This document shows, piece by piece, positions 32,574-41,332 of a stretch of 64,000 nt of DNA (positions are counted from its first letter, which is position 1; each line of letters opens with the position of its first letter). The stretch is from JAKZRT01 sp047518005 (lineage in GTDB: Bacteria; Pseudomonadota; Alphaproteobacteria; Rhodobacterales; Rhodobacteraceae), in assembly GCA_047518005.1 (NCBI GenBank), contig JAKZRT010000011.1:1-64000 (forward strand), read 5' to 3'. The notes beneath the pieces are model-generated. The model was not told the origin of the DNA. It made no database searches and was given only the letters and a program-made list of their open reading frames with translations. The position numbers and the translations under genes were made by a program.

Positions 32574-33221
32574 TTACTCGTTAGATTCAGGCGCAGGTAG
32601 AGCATGAATTTCCTCTGGAGCCGGTATTTGATCGTATTGAGAAATATTTTTCCGTGCAATTTGGTTCACTTCCGTCATGCGATCAACCAAAGGTTTGATA
32701 TCCTTTCCAAATTTTCCGAGAACCTCTCCTATGTCGCTAACGCCACCTCTTACAACGTCAAACATTCCCTTTGGTTTATGAACTTCAGACTCAATTGCAG
32801 CTATCCTATTAAGTAGTCGGCGACGATGCGGTTCATCGAATTCCGGAGTGCCAAATATGATTTTTCTCATCTGGTTGCATAGGTGAAGCACGCGTTCGCG
32901 GTCACCGGCGTCCAAGATGAATTTGGGCAAAAGCGCGTCTTCCGATAGTTCGGATGCTCCAGAATTCCTAAACTCTGCAGGGACGGCATCGTGAACGTTC
33001 AATATCCGAACGAGACGTTCAAAGAGAATGCGACGGCTATCTGATGACCCGTGAAATTTGAAATCATTGGCAACCGCTTGAAAATGCCTTGGAAACTCCT
33101 TCCACACTATGCCATATATGTAGGCCAACTCATCAAAATCTGCTTGCGAAAGCCTTGCGGGATCACGGCCTTCATAGGTTCGAATCAATTCGACTAACGT
33201 AGATGCAAGTTCAGAGTACAT
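32574..33221 (-). CDS. A+T-rich orphan gene inserted between mlaE and mlaF
   Basis: 215 aa from the ATG at 33221, chosen over the TTG at 33233 because GGAG lies 6 nt before it. The protein is soluble and mostly helical, and has no signal peptide or membrane segment. The C-terminal part has a compact motif region (EPHRRRLLNRIAAIESEVHK, then KGMFDVVRGGVSDIGEVLGK and KDIKPLVDRM) ending in IPAPEEIHALPAPE. I do not recognise a named family. The gene stands out by composition: bases 32641-32700 are 23/60 G+C by my count, against 37/60 in 32401-32460 of mlaF. It splits an operon whose other members overlap or nearly touch. Recent horizontal insertion is the simplest reading. Confidence 0.85.
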   Translation of the reverse strand: MYSELASTLVELIRTYEGRDPARLSQADFDELAYIYGIVWKEFPRHFQAVANDFKFHGSSDSRRILFERLVRILNVHDAVPAEFRNSGASELSEDALLPKFILDAGDRERVLHLCNQMRKIIFGTPEFDEPHRRRLLNRIAAIESEVHKPKGMFDVVRGGVSDIGEVLGKFGKDIKPLVDRMTEVNQIARKNISQYDQIPAPEEIHALPAPESNE

Positions 33222-33253
33222 TAGGTTCTCCAATTAAGTCGCGAATAAATTGA

Positions 33254-34036
33254 TCAAATCGAGAAGAAAATCCCTGTTAGCAGATAGTTAGAGGCCAATA
33301 TTAAGACCGATGCCGAGACCACGGCATTGGTCGTGGCGCGCCCGACACCGCGCGCGCCGCGTCCCGAATGCATGCCGTGGTAACACCCCATCAGCGCCAC
33401 GATGAACCCAAAGACCGCCGCCTTGATCAGCCCCGAGGTAACATCGGCGATTTCCAGAAAATCGGCGGTGTTCTGCAAATAGGTGGACCCATTGAACCCC
33501 AGCCGCGTCACGCCCACCAGATAACCGCCCATGATGCCAATGATGTCGCCGACAAAGGCCAGCGCGGGCATCGCCAGCGTGGCCGCCAAAACACGGGGAA
33601 CTGTGAGGTATTTCATGGGGTTGGTGGACAAAGTTACCAGCGCGTCGATCTGCTCGGTCACTTTCATCGTACCAATCTCGGCGGCAATTGACGCGCCCAC
33701 GCGGCCCGCAACCATCAGCCCGCCTAGCACCGGCCCCAACTCGCGCACCATGGCGATGGCCACGACCGAGGGCACCACCGCCTCGGCCGAGAACCGCGCA
33801 CCTCCGTCAAAGATCTGCAAGGCCAGCGCGCCGCCGGTGAAAAGTGCTGTCAGGCCGACCACTGGAAGGCTGAAATATCCAATGTGCAAAAGCGCATGCA
33901 CGAATTCCTTAAAGTAGAAAGGCGGGCGCAGCAGGTGGCTGACCGCGTCGACGCCATAAAGCGTCACCCGCCCGATCGCCGCCACCAGCACCAGCGTCGA
34001 GCGGCCGATGGCGGCAAGGACGGCGACGGGGTTCAT
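33254..34036 (-). CDS. mlaE: phospholipid ABC transporter permease, MlaE type
   Basis: 260 aa, MlaE/YrbE family. Hydrophobic segments are spread along the protein, and the family pattern is PVVGLTALFTGGALALQIFD, then LGPVLGGLMVAGRVGASIAAEIGTMKVTEQIDAL and PRVLAATLAMPAL. It forms the inner-membrane core of the Mla lipid transporter with MlaF. The ATG overlaps the alr stop by 4 nt. Downstream, the inserted A+T-rich gene begins after 32 nt. Confidence 0.93.
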   Translation of the reverse strand: MNPVAVLAAIGRSTLVLVAAIGRVTLYGVDAVSHLLRPPFYFKEFVHALLHIGYFSLPVVGLTALFTGGALALQIFDGGARFSAEAVVPSVVAIAMVRELGPVLGGLMVAGRVGASIAAEIGTMKVTEQIDALVTLSTNPMKYLTVPRVLAATLAMPALAFVGDIIGIMGGYLVGVTRLGFNGSTYLQNTADFLEIADVTSGLIKAAVFGFIVALMGCYHGMHSGRGARGVGRATTNAVVSASVLILASNYLLTGIFFSI

Positions 34037-35082
34037 TGCACGCGCCCGACATAGCGTCGGTCGTAACGCGCCCCGAGCGCCGTCAGCACCTCGTAACCGA
34101 TTGTCCCTGCCGCTTCGGCCAGCACATCGACGCCTTGCGAAGGGCCCAGAATTTCAACCGTGTCCGGCACGCGCTCCAGATCGCTGACATCGACGGTCAG
34201 AAGGTCCATCGACACCCGACCAACCAGCGGACAGGCCAGACCATCGGCAAAAACCCGGGCCGACGCGCCCATGGCACGGATCAGACCGTCGGCGTAACCG
34301 GCGGCCACCGTCGCAATTCGCGCCGGCGCTGGCGCTGTCCATGCGTTGGCATAGCCCACGGTCTCGCCGGTCTCGACCTCGCGTACCTGGATCACCGGCA
34401 GGTTCAGCGTGACAACAGTCCGGGCCTCGGTGAAGGGCAGGCCGCCATAAAGGCCGACGCCGGGTCGCGTCAGGTCAAAGTGATACTCCTCGCCCAGCAA
34501 AATACCCGCCGTTGCCGCCAGCGACCGGGGCACGGCGGTGTCGTCGGTCATGGCCCGGAAGGTCGCCAGTTGCCGGGCGTTCATTGGGTGGTCAGGGGTG
34601 TCGGCGCAGGCCAGGTGGCTGATGATCAGGTCCGGCCCGGCCTCCAGCGCGGTGCGGGCAACGGCCGTCCATTCCCCGGGTTCCATGCCCAGCCGGTTCA
34701 TGCCGGTGTCCAGCTGAATGCCAAACGCCGCCGATGAAAGCGATTCGAAGTGCCGCGTCAATTGCGCGATGGAATTCAAAACCGGCACCAGTCCGAGATC
34801 GCTGATGGTATCGGTATCGCCCGCCATATGGCCCGCAAAGACGAATATTTCCGGATCGGGTCCGATGCCCTGACGCAGACCGGCACCTTCTTCCACGGTG
34901 GCCACAAAAAAGCGCCGCGCACCGGCTGCGGCCAGTGCCCGACCAACCCGGCCCGCGCCCAGCCCGTATCCGTCGGCCTTGACCACAGCGCCGGTCTGGA
35001 CCGCCGTGTCCGACCGCTGGTCAAGCGCGCGCCAGTTCGCGCAGATCGCGTCGAGGTCGATTGTCAGGGTGCCACGGGCCAT
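34033..35082 (-). CDS. alr: alanine racemase
   Basis: 349 aa from the ATG at 35082. The PLP-binding Lys is in VVKADGYGLGAGRVG (about 34-48) and the catalytic Tyr on the other face is in VGYANAW. The usual GxxSMD motif appears as GRVSMDLLTVDVSD. It makes D-alanine for peptidoglycan. It lies between dnaB and mlaE, coupled to mlaE by ATGA. Confidence 0.95.
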   Translation of the reverse strand: MARGTLTIDLDAICANWRALDQRSDTAVQTGAVVKADGYGLGAGRVGRALAAAGARRFFVATVEEGAGLRQGIGPDPEIFVFAGHMAGDTDTISDLGLVPVLNSIAQLTRHFESLSSAAFGIQLDTGMNRLGMEPGEWTAVARTALEAGPDLIISHLACADTPDHPMNARQLATFRAMTDDTAVPRSLAATAGILLGEEYHFDLTRPGVGLYGGLPFTEARTVVTLNLPVIQVREVETGETVGYANAWTAPAPARIATVAAGYADGLIRAMGASARVFADGLACPLVGRVSMDLLTVDVSDLERVPDTVEILGPSQGVDVLAEAAGTIGYEVLTALGARYDRRYVGRVQ

Positions 35083-35133
35083 GTGGGTGGTTTTCCTGCA
35101 TGCGGGCTCAAGGTCAAGGGGCAACAGACCGCC

Positions 35134-36636
35134 CTATTCGAACCCACCGGGTGGCCGCGCCTGCCACGGCTTGGCCAGATTGCCGAACCGCGTGAACCGG
35201 CCCTCGAAGCTGAGCTCGACCGAACCTATGGGCCCGTGGCGCTGTTTGCCGATGATGACCTCGGCCTTGCCGTGGATCGCCGCCATCATCTCCTGCCATT
35301 CGGCCATCGCCTCAAGGTCGTGGTCGCCGGGCTTTTCGCGTTCGCGGTAATATTCTTCGCGGAAGATAAACATCACCACATCGGCGTCCTGTTCGATCGA
35401 ACCCGATTCGCGCAGATCGGAAAGCTGGGGCCGCTTGTCTTCGCGGTTTTCGACCTGCCGCGAGAGCTGGCTGAGGGCCAGCACCGGAATATCCAGCTCT
35501 TTGGCGATGGCTTTCAAACCCTGGGTAATCTCGCTGACCTCATTGACGCGGTTGTCCTTGGCTGACGCGGGGCGCACAAGCTGAAGATAATCGACGATCA
35601 AAAGATCCAGCCCATGCGTGCGTTTCAGCCGCCGCGCCCGCGCCGCCAGCTGGCTGATCGGCAGCGCCGGTGTGTCGTCGATATAAAGCGGGCAGGCCTC
35701 AAGGGTTTTGGCGGCCTCGACAAAGCGCCGAAACTCGCCCTCGGTCATGTCGCCGCGCCGGATCTGGTCCGACGGCACCTGGGATGCCTCGGACAGGACC
35801 CGCGCCGCCAGCTGTTCGGCGCTCATCTCGAGGCTGAAAAACCCGACCACGCCGCCGTTGACCGCGCCTTCGGTCCCATCGGGCAGCGCGCCGCGCTGAT
35901 AGGCCTTGGCCACCGCAAACCCGATGTTGGTCGCAAGTGCTGTTTTGCCCATCGAAGGGCGTCCGGCCAAAATCAGCAGGTCGGACCGGTGCAGCCCGCC
36001 CAGTTTGCGGTCGATATCGCTGAAGCCGGTTGCCAGACCGGCCAGACCACCATCGCGCTGGAAGGCGGCGTTGGCGACGTTCACCGCGTCGGTCACCGCC
36101 TTCAGGAACGACTGAAACCCGCTGTCGGTCACACCAGCCTCGGAAAGCTTGTAAAGCGCCGCTTCGGCCTCGACGATCTGCGCGGCAGGCTCGCTTTCGA
36201 CCTCGACCCGCGCCGCCTTGGCCGAAATATCGCGCCCCAGCCCGATCAGTTCACGCCGGATCGCCAGGTCATAGATCATCTGGGCATAGTCGCGCACCGC
36301 AAAGGCCGATATGGCCGCCCCCGCCAGGCGCGCCAGATAGGCGGGTCCGCCCAGTTCGGCCAGACCTTCGTCGTCTTCGAAGAAGGCCTTCAGCGTGACC
36401 GGCGAGGCCAGCGCGTTTTTCTGGATGCGCGCCGCCGCGACTTCGTAAATCTGTGCGTGTACCGGGTCAAAGAAATGCGCCGGTTTGATGATCGACGCGA
36501 CCCGATCGTACAGATCGTTGTTGGTCAGGATCGCGCCCAACAGCTGTTGCTCGGCTTCGATATTGTGGGGCTGGGTTTCAGCCTCCTGTGCCTCGGCCGC
36601 TGCCCCGCCGCCCGAAATTGCCGCAATCGTATTCAT
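35134..36636 (-). CDS. dnaB: replicative DNA helicase DnaB
   Basis: 500 aa. The N-terminal helicase-loader/primase-binding domain (about 20-130, HNIEAEQQLLGAILTNNDLY) is followed by a RecA-type motor domain with Walker A GRPSMGKTALA (about 229-239), Walker B LLIVDYLQLV and LSQLSRQVENREDKRPQLSD. It unwinds DNA at the replication fork. There is no intein at the Walker A or other common insertion points. Confidence 0.97.
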   Translation of the reverse strand: MNTIAAISGGGAAAEAQEAETQPHNIEAEQQLLGAILTNNDLYDRVASIIKPAHFFDPVHAQIYEVAAARIQKNALASPVTLKAFFEDDEGLAELGGPAYLARLAGAAISAFAVRDYAQMIYDLAIRRELIGLGRDISAKAARVEVESEPAAQIVEAEAALYKLSEAGVTDSGFQSFLKAVTDAVNVANAAFQRDGGLAGLATGFSDIDRKLGGLHRSDLLILAGRPSMGKTALATNIGFAVAKAYQRGALPDGTEGAVNGGVVGFFSLEMSAEQLAARVLSEASQVPSDQIRRGDMTEGEFRRFVEAAKTLEACPLYIDDTPALPISQLAARARRLKRTHGLDLLIVDYLQLVRPASAKDNRVNEVSEITQGLKAIAKELDIPVLALSQLSRQVENREDKRPQLSDLRESGSIEQDADVVMFIFREEYYREREKPGDHDLEAMAEWQEMMAAIHGKAEVIIGKQRHGPIGSVELSFEGRFTRFGNLAKPWQARPPGGFE

Positions 36637-36751
36637 CTCTGCCCCGCATCCCTAAACCGGGTATGTCTGATCGTTGAATTTCAGGCAATCTGGAAATCCC
36701 TGTGGACAGCCTGTGCATAGTTGGTTTTTCGCAACATAGCGCGGTCTCACG

Positions 36752-36774
36752 CCCAAGTGTACCTATATCTTGGG
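36752..36774. promoter_or_regulatory. inverted repeat between pyrE and dnaB
   Basis: CCCAAG-(11 nt)-CTTGGG in the 179-nt gap, about 116 nt upstream of dnaB and 42 nt downstream of pyrE. It may be the pyrE terminator or a dnaB regulatory site. The loop contains the A+T-rich ACCTATAT, and on the minus strand ATATAGGT could serve as a -10. Confidence 0.3.
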
Positions 36775-36815
36775 GGTCAGAGGGATCAGCGCTCGCCAAA
36801 AAAAGTTGCGCAAAC

Positions 36816-37505
36816 CTATCCTGTCTGACCGCCGCCGCGCGCCTCCTGCCAGGCGCGGGGTGCGCCGAGAAAGCTTTCGACCTCGGCCAGGGTTGTGTGC
36901 GCGAAGGCGGCGCTGGTGCGCGCCTCGGCCAGCACATCCCACCACGTGCAGAGCGAGATCAGTTTAACCCCATGATCGCCCAAAGTTTTCTCGGTCTCGG
37001 GAAAAATGCCATAGTAAAAGATCACCGCTGTCCAACCGCAGGTCGCGCCGGTTTCGCGGATTGCATCGACAAAACTCACCTTGGATCCACCGTCAGTGGT
37101 CAGATCTTCGACCAGCAACACCCGCTGGCCTGCGGTCATCACGCCCTCGATTCGCGCATTGCGGCCATGGCCTTTGGATTTCTTCCTGACATACGTCATC
37201 GGCAGGCCAAGCCGCTCGGCCACCAGCGCCGCAAACGGGATGCCGGCGGTTTCGCCGCCTGCAATGTTATCAAAGGCCTCGAACCCTGCCTCGCGCATGA
37301 TCGTCACGGCCATGAAATCCATCAGCGTTGACCGGATGCGCGGGTACGAGATCAGCTTGCGGCAATCGATATAGGTTGGCGACGGCAGGCCCGAGGCCAG
37401 GATGAACGGGTCCTCGGGGCGGAAATGCACCGCCTCGATCTCCAGCAACATCCGCGCGGTCAGCCGCGCAATTTCAGACTTTTCGGGAAAGCCAGACGGA
37501 ATCAT
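36816..37505 (-). CDS. pyrE: orotate phosphoribosyltransferase
   Basis: 229 aa from the ATG at 37505, with AAGGAG upstream. The PRPP-binding loop is VLLVEDLTTDGGSK (about 122-135) and the substrate loop includes YVRKKSKGHGRNARIEG. It converts orotate to OMP in pyrimidine synthesis. It lies 52 nt after pyrC and is presumably co-transcribed with it. Confidence 0.96.
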   Translation of the reverse strand: MIPSGFPEKSEIARLTARMLLEIEAVHFRPEDPFILASGLPSPTYIDCRKLISYPRIRSTLMDFMAVTIMREAGFEAFDNIAGGETAGIPFAALVAERLGLPMTYVRKKSKGHGRNARIEGVMTAGQRVLLVEDLTTDGGSKVSFVDAIRETGATCGWTAVIFYYGIFPETEKTLGDHGVKLISLCTWWDVLAEARTSAAFAHTTLAEVESFLGAPRAWQEARGGGQTG

Positions 37506-37557
37506 GCCGCGTCCCTTCTCCTTGGTGGTAAATATCCCCGCCGGAGCCATGAAATTA

Positions 37558-38592
37558 TCATTCCCCGACGCTCCAGTTCAACGCAAAGCCCGGATCAAAG
37601 ACCGTCACCGGGCCGTCGCCGGTGTCGATTTTGTCGGGATAAGTTGGTGGTGTCCTGTTCAGTGTTATCCGCGCCTCGTTGACGGGCAGCCGATAAAACG
37701 CCGGACCATTGACTGACGTAAAGGCCTCGAGCCGGTCGAGCGCACCCTCGTCCTCGAACACCTGCGCCAGACACGACAGTGAATTAGTGGCCGTGAAACA
37801 GCCCGCGCACCCGCAAGTGCTTTCTTTCAGCGGGTCGACATGCGGCGCACTGTCAGTGCCCAGAAAGAACGACCCGTCACCGCTGGTCGCGGCGCGGCGC
37901 AGGGCCTGACGGTGTTTCTCGCGCTTGGCCACCGGCAGGCAGTAATAATGCGGCCGGATGCCCCCGACCAGAAGGTGGTTGCGGTTGATGATCAGGTGAT
38001 GCGTGGTGATCGTTGCCCCCAGGTCGTCACCGCCCGAAGCCACATAATCCGCCGCCTCGCGGGTGGTCAAATGTTCCATCACCACCCGCAATCCGGGTGT
38101 GGCACGGCGGATCGGGTCCAGCACCCGATCGATGAAAACCGCCTCGCGGTCGAAAATGTCGATCTCGGGGTCGGTCACCTCGCCGTGGACACACAACGGA
38201 CAGCCGATCTCGGCCATCCGCTCCAGAACGCCGCGGACCCGGTCAAAGTCACGCACACCCAAGGCCGAATTGGTGGTGGCCCCGGCGGGGTAAAGCTTGA
38301 CCGCCTTGATCAGGCCGCTGGCGTGGGCCGCCGCCACATCGGCCGGATCGGTGGTTTCGGTCAAATAGAGCGTCATCAACGGCTGAAACGTCATGCCGTC
38401 GGGCAGGGCGCGCAAGATACGGTTGCGGTAGGCTGCCGCCTGAGCGCCGGTCACGACCGGCGGCACCAGATTGGGCATGATAATGGCGCGGGCAAAGTGG
38501 CGCGCGGTCTCAACCAGCACCGCCGTCAAGACCGCCCCATCGCGCAGATGCAGGTGCCAGTCGTCGGGGCGGCGGATCGTCAGCGTCTCCAT
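37558..38592 (-). CDS. pyrC: dihydroorotase
   Basis: 344 aa, the E. coli-type length. The metal-binding HxH is in RRPDDWHLHLRDG (about 8-20), the carboxylated Lys is in KLYPAGATTNS, and later ligands are in VHGEVTD, VMEHLTTREAA and FFLGTDSAPH. It cyclises N-carbamoylaspartate. First of the pyrC-pyrE pair. Confidence 0.96.
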   Translation of the reverse strand: METLTIRRPDDWHLHLRDGAVLTAVLVETARHFARAIIMPNLVPPVVTGAQAAAYRNRILRALPDGMTFQPLMTLYLTETTDPADVAAAHASGLIKAVKLYPAGATTNSALGVRDFDRVRGVLERMAEIGCPLCVHGEVTDPEIDIFDREAVFIDRVLDPIRRATPGLRVVMEHLTTREAADYVASGGDDLGATITTHHLIINRNHLLVGGIRPHYYCLPVAKREKHRQALRRAATSGDGSFFLGTDSAPHVDPLKESTCGCAGCFTATNSLSCLAQVFEDEGALDRLEAFTSVNGPAFYRLPVNEARITLNRTPPTYPDKIDTGDGPVTVFDPGFALNWSVGE

Positions 38593-38665
38593 GCTCGCCG
38601 ATTACCGAATAACGGGGCCGATGGCCACCCGCGCGGTTTCGATCACGAATCAGATGGTGGCTAAG

Positions 38666-38770
38666 CTATTTTGAGGTGACCAGACGCGGCCAGGTAAAGG
38701 CGATACCGCGTTCGACCAGCTTTGCCTGGGCGTCGCGCAACCCGTCGTGAAAGCGCCGCCGGTTCAGCCG
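38666..38770 (-). pseudogene. in-frame coding-like tail beyond the stop codon of the 38771 gene
   Basis: Directly after the TAA at 38773..38771, the same reading frame continues for 34 sense codons to a TAG at 38668..38666. It begins RLNRRRFHDGLRDAQAKLVE and ends RLVTSK. The codons have the G/C-ending bias of neighbouring genes. The simplest reading is that the upstream gene once ended here and has been shortened by a nonsense change. Confidence 0.55.
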
Positions 38771-39640
38771 TTAAACCGCGTTGCGGCACAAAAGCGCCGC
38801 CAGATAGGGCCGGTCCGCAGCCTCGATCGTATCAAGAAGCCGGCGCAGATAGGTCGCGTGCTCGCGCCGCCGCCGGTAGAGAGTATAGAAACTGGCGCGG
38901 GTCAAACGCCCGTCGCCGGCAAGCTCGATCAGTTCCTGCAGAACGCCCATGTGGTCGAATTCCGCCTCGATCCGGCCGCCCATATGCGGGCAGGGAAGGA
39001 TCTCGGCGGGCGCACGGTCAAAAAGGCTCGCGTGCATCGCGTCAAACATCTCGTGCGGGTCGTAAACGACGAATGCCTGGCGTGCGCCTTCGATCATATC
39101 CGGGGCAAACCCATAGCGGGTCTCGAAATCCAATCGGCGCTTGTCGCGAAAGCGCGGCTCCCATGGACAGCGTGTCGCACTCAGGCTGGCCACCGGCTGG
39201 ATCGCCAGAACGGTTGCACCCGGTGCCGCCACCGAAAATGCCGTGGCCCCGTAGCCGCCCATTTCCGAGCCATAAAAAACGACCCGGTCGAAATCCTCGA
39301 AAAATCCGTCGTCGACCAGCCGGTCGAAATAGCCATAGACCGACCGGTCGCGGTACCAGGTATCGCCGTGCGCCAGCAGGCAAAGATGTGACCATTCCCG
39401 GTCAGCAGCCAGTTGAAAGCCGATCGGATGCCCGGCCGGATTGGCCAAACGCACCTGATCAAGCTCTTCAAAACTGACAACCAGCACTGCTGGGCTGCGG
39501 TCGATGAAAATGGCTGAATGGTCGGGGCCAACGGGCTCAAAATACCCGTCATCTTCGGCAATTTCCTCGACGCGGCCCAGCCAGACGTCGCGCGCAAGGC
39601 CGCCGAGCGGTTCGGTCAGCATGTCGGTGGCAAGGGTCAT
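38771..39640 (-). CDS. alpha/beta-hydrolase-like protein, roseobacter type, apparently shortened by a stop codon
   Basis: 289 aa. The central segment FDRVVFYGSEMGGYGATAFS (about 117-136) looks like an alpha/beta-hydrolase nucleophile elbow, but the nucleophile position holds Glu (G-S-E-M-G-G) instead of Ser. It may therefore be non-catalytic or use another chemistry. Other motifs are AIFIDRSPAVLVVSFEELDQ, LLAHGDTWYRDRSVYGYFDR and ALLCRNAV at the end. I recall similar Rhodobacterales proteins with a longer C-terminus beyond the LCRN motif, some labelled phosphoadenosine phosphosulfate reductase, a name nothing here supports. The same frame stays open for 34 codons after the TAA. Confidence 0.75.
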   Translation of the reverse strand: MTLATDMLTEPLGGLARDVWLGRVEEIAEDDGYFEPVGPDHSAIFIDRSPAVLVVSFEELDQVRLANPAGHPIGFQLAADREWSHLCLLAHGDTWYRDRSVYGYFDRLVDDGFFEDFDRVVFYGSEMGGYGATAFSVAAPGATVLAIQPVASLSATRCPWEPRFRDKRRLDFETRYGFAPDMIEGARQAFVVYDPHEMFDAMHASLFDRAPAEILPCPHMGGRIEAEFDHMGVLQELIELAGDGRLTRASFYTLYRRRREHATYLRRLLDTIEAADRPYLAALLCRNAV

Positions 39641-39906
39641 CGCCCGGGCTCCGGGGACGAACCAGGCGGGCAGTCAACGCCCGTGGCGACCGCCAAATCG
39701 ATCGAGAATTTGGAATACTCATACATCTTACACAGCCCTTGCATTTAAATAGCCACGGGTAGGCGCACAAAACAAGGGTTGATGGGCCTATAAATTATGG
39801 GCTTGATGTCCGATTGGCGACGATCGTCATGGGTTTGGGGTCATTGATGCACCCTTGCGAACAATTTGGCGGTCTGCGGGCATTTGCCGGGCACCGAAAT
39901 TCAGTT
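39641..39906. other. divergent intergenic region, no gene seen
   Basis: 266 nt between the hydrolase-like gene (minus) and xdhC (plus). The part from about 39700 to 39820 is A+T-rich and should hold both promoters. I see no RNA gene or strong hairpin. The xdhC frame is open here from 39814 but lacks coding character before 39907. Confidence 0.5.
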
Positions 39907-40905
39907 ATGAACCCAGACGAACGGAGCTGCTCCTTGTCTGACATTGCCGAGAAAATCCCCGAAACCGCGCTTGACTGGCATCGGTCCGGGCAGGGCGCGG
40001 CGCTGGCCACGGTGGTCGAGACCTGGGGCTCCGCCCCCCGACCCGTGGGTGCCCAACTTGCCGTTTCCGGCGCTGGCGCGATTGTCGGGTCGGTTTCGGG
40101 CGGCTGTGTCGAGGGCGCGGTGGTGATCGAGGCGCAGGAAACGCTGGCTGACGGCCAGACTCGCCTGCTGGAATTCGGTGTGAGCGACGATCAGGCCTTC
40201 GCGGTCGGTCTGGCCTGCGGCGGGAGCATCCGGGTGATGGTCGAACCGGTGGGCCAGGCCCTGCCTGCTGACCTGCTGGAAACGCTGACCGAGGCCCGCG
40301 CGGCGCGCACTCCGGTGGCCTATGTCGTCCAGACCAAAACCTGGACCCGGCGTTTGGCGGGCGTTGAGGATTTTCCTGACCGCTTCGCCCGCGACAAATC
40401 CGGGTTCGAAGACGATGGCGCGACCTTCATCGGAATTCACAACCCGCCGCTGCGCATGGCCATTGTGGGCGCGGGGCATGTCGCCCAGCCCCTGTCGTCG
40501 ATGGCGCTGCTTGCCGGCTACGACGTCACGATCATCGACCCGCGCGAGGCCTTTGCGACCAGCACACGATTTCCGGACCTGAAAATCAGCCACGATTGGC
40601 CCGATGCCGCCCTCTCTGCGCACGGTCTGGACAGTCGCACAGCCCTTGTAACACTGGCCCACGACCCCAAGATTGACGATCCCGCGATCATCGCGGCGCT
40701 CAATTCTCAGGTGTTTTATATCGGCAGCCTCGGGTCTTCGCGGACCCATGCCAAACGGGTCGAACGGCTGCGTGCGGCAGGGATCGACGACGCGGGTATC
40801 GCCCGCATTCACGGGCCTGTGGGTCTGGACATCAAAGGCCGGTCACCGGCCGAGATTGCCATATCAATCATGGCGGAAATCACGCAGGTGATGAGGGCTG
40901 GATGA
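39907..40905 (+). CDS. XdhC/CoxI family molybdoenzyme maturation protein
   Basis: 332 aa from the ATG at 39907. A TTG at 39934 has GGAG 7 nt upstream and may be the true start (323 aa, LSDIAEKIPE). The N-terminal XdhC_CoxI domain has TVVETWGSAPRPVGAQLAVS and VSGGCVEGAVVIEA. The C-terminal Rossmann domain has MAIVGAGHVAQPLSSMALLA and IGSLGSSRTHAKRVERL. The family delivers or sulfurates molybdenum cofactor for xanthine dehydrogenase or CO dehydrogenase enzymes. No such enzyme gene is adjacent. Confidence 0.9.
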   Translation: MNPDERSCSLSDIAEKIPETALDWHRSGQGAALATVVETWGSAPRPVGAQLAVSGAGAIVGSVSGGCVEGAVVIEAQETLADGQTRLLEFGVSDDQAFAVGLACGGSIRVMVEPVGQALPADLLETLTEARAARTPVAYVVQTKTWTRRLAGVEDFPDRFARDKSGFEDDGATFIGIHNPPLRMAIVGAGHVAQPLSSMALLAGYDVTIIDPREAFATSTRFPDLKISHDWPDAALSAHGLDSRTALVTLAHDPKIDDPAIIAALNSQVFYIGSLGSSRTHAKRVERLRAAGIDDAGIARIHGPVGLDIKGRSPAEIAISIMAEITQVMRAG

Positions 40906-40964
40906 TCGGCGACATATGGAATGACTTCAGAACCTTGCCGCTTTGAGTTCAGTGCTGGGTCACA

Positions 40965-41288
40965 GTGGTATTGGTGCCGGTCAATTTCGTACCGCTGGCT
41001 TTTCTGGACCAACCGGGTGCCTGGCTGGTCACATCTTTGGCCATTGGCGGTATCGCCCCCAACATAGTGATAATGTTCGCAAAACGCGGGTTTCCCAGCA
41101 TCATGGCGATCCCGCATCTGATCTTCTGGTTGCCACTGATCGCGGTGCTCGGCTGGCTGATCACCCGGGGCCAGGGCAGCGATGCTTGGCTGAGTGTTTT
41201 GTGGCTGCTGCTGGTCATAGACGTCATCTCGCTCGGATTTGTCACGCGCGATTTCCGGCACTGGATGCTGGGCGTTCACAGCCGGTAA
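40965..41288 (+). CDS. small inner-membrane protein, unknown function
   Basis: 107 aa, GTG start. Three hydrophobic segments (about 9-34, 46-65 and 73-92) with short loops and an RDFRHWMLG tail. No named family is recognised. It lies 59 nt after xdhC in the same direction and before the convergent infC. Codon third positions are G/C-biased, supporting a real gene. Confidence 0.7.
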   Translation: MVLVPVNFVPLAFLDQPGAWLVTSLAIGGIAPNIVIMFAKRGFPSIMAIPHLIFWLPLIAVLGWLITRGQGSDAWLSVLWLLLVIDVISLGFVTRDFRHWMLGVHSR

Positions 41289-41332
41289 AAATACCTGATT
41301 ACAGTATGTTGTCCGGCGCAGCTAATGAAAAA

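Noticed and set aside
36700..36725. CTGTGGACA near dnaB as a possible DnaA box
   Set aside because: It differs from TTATCCACA at more than one position when read on the other strand, is single, and no origin-type cluster or A+T-rich unwinding region surrounds it.
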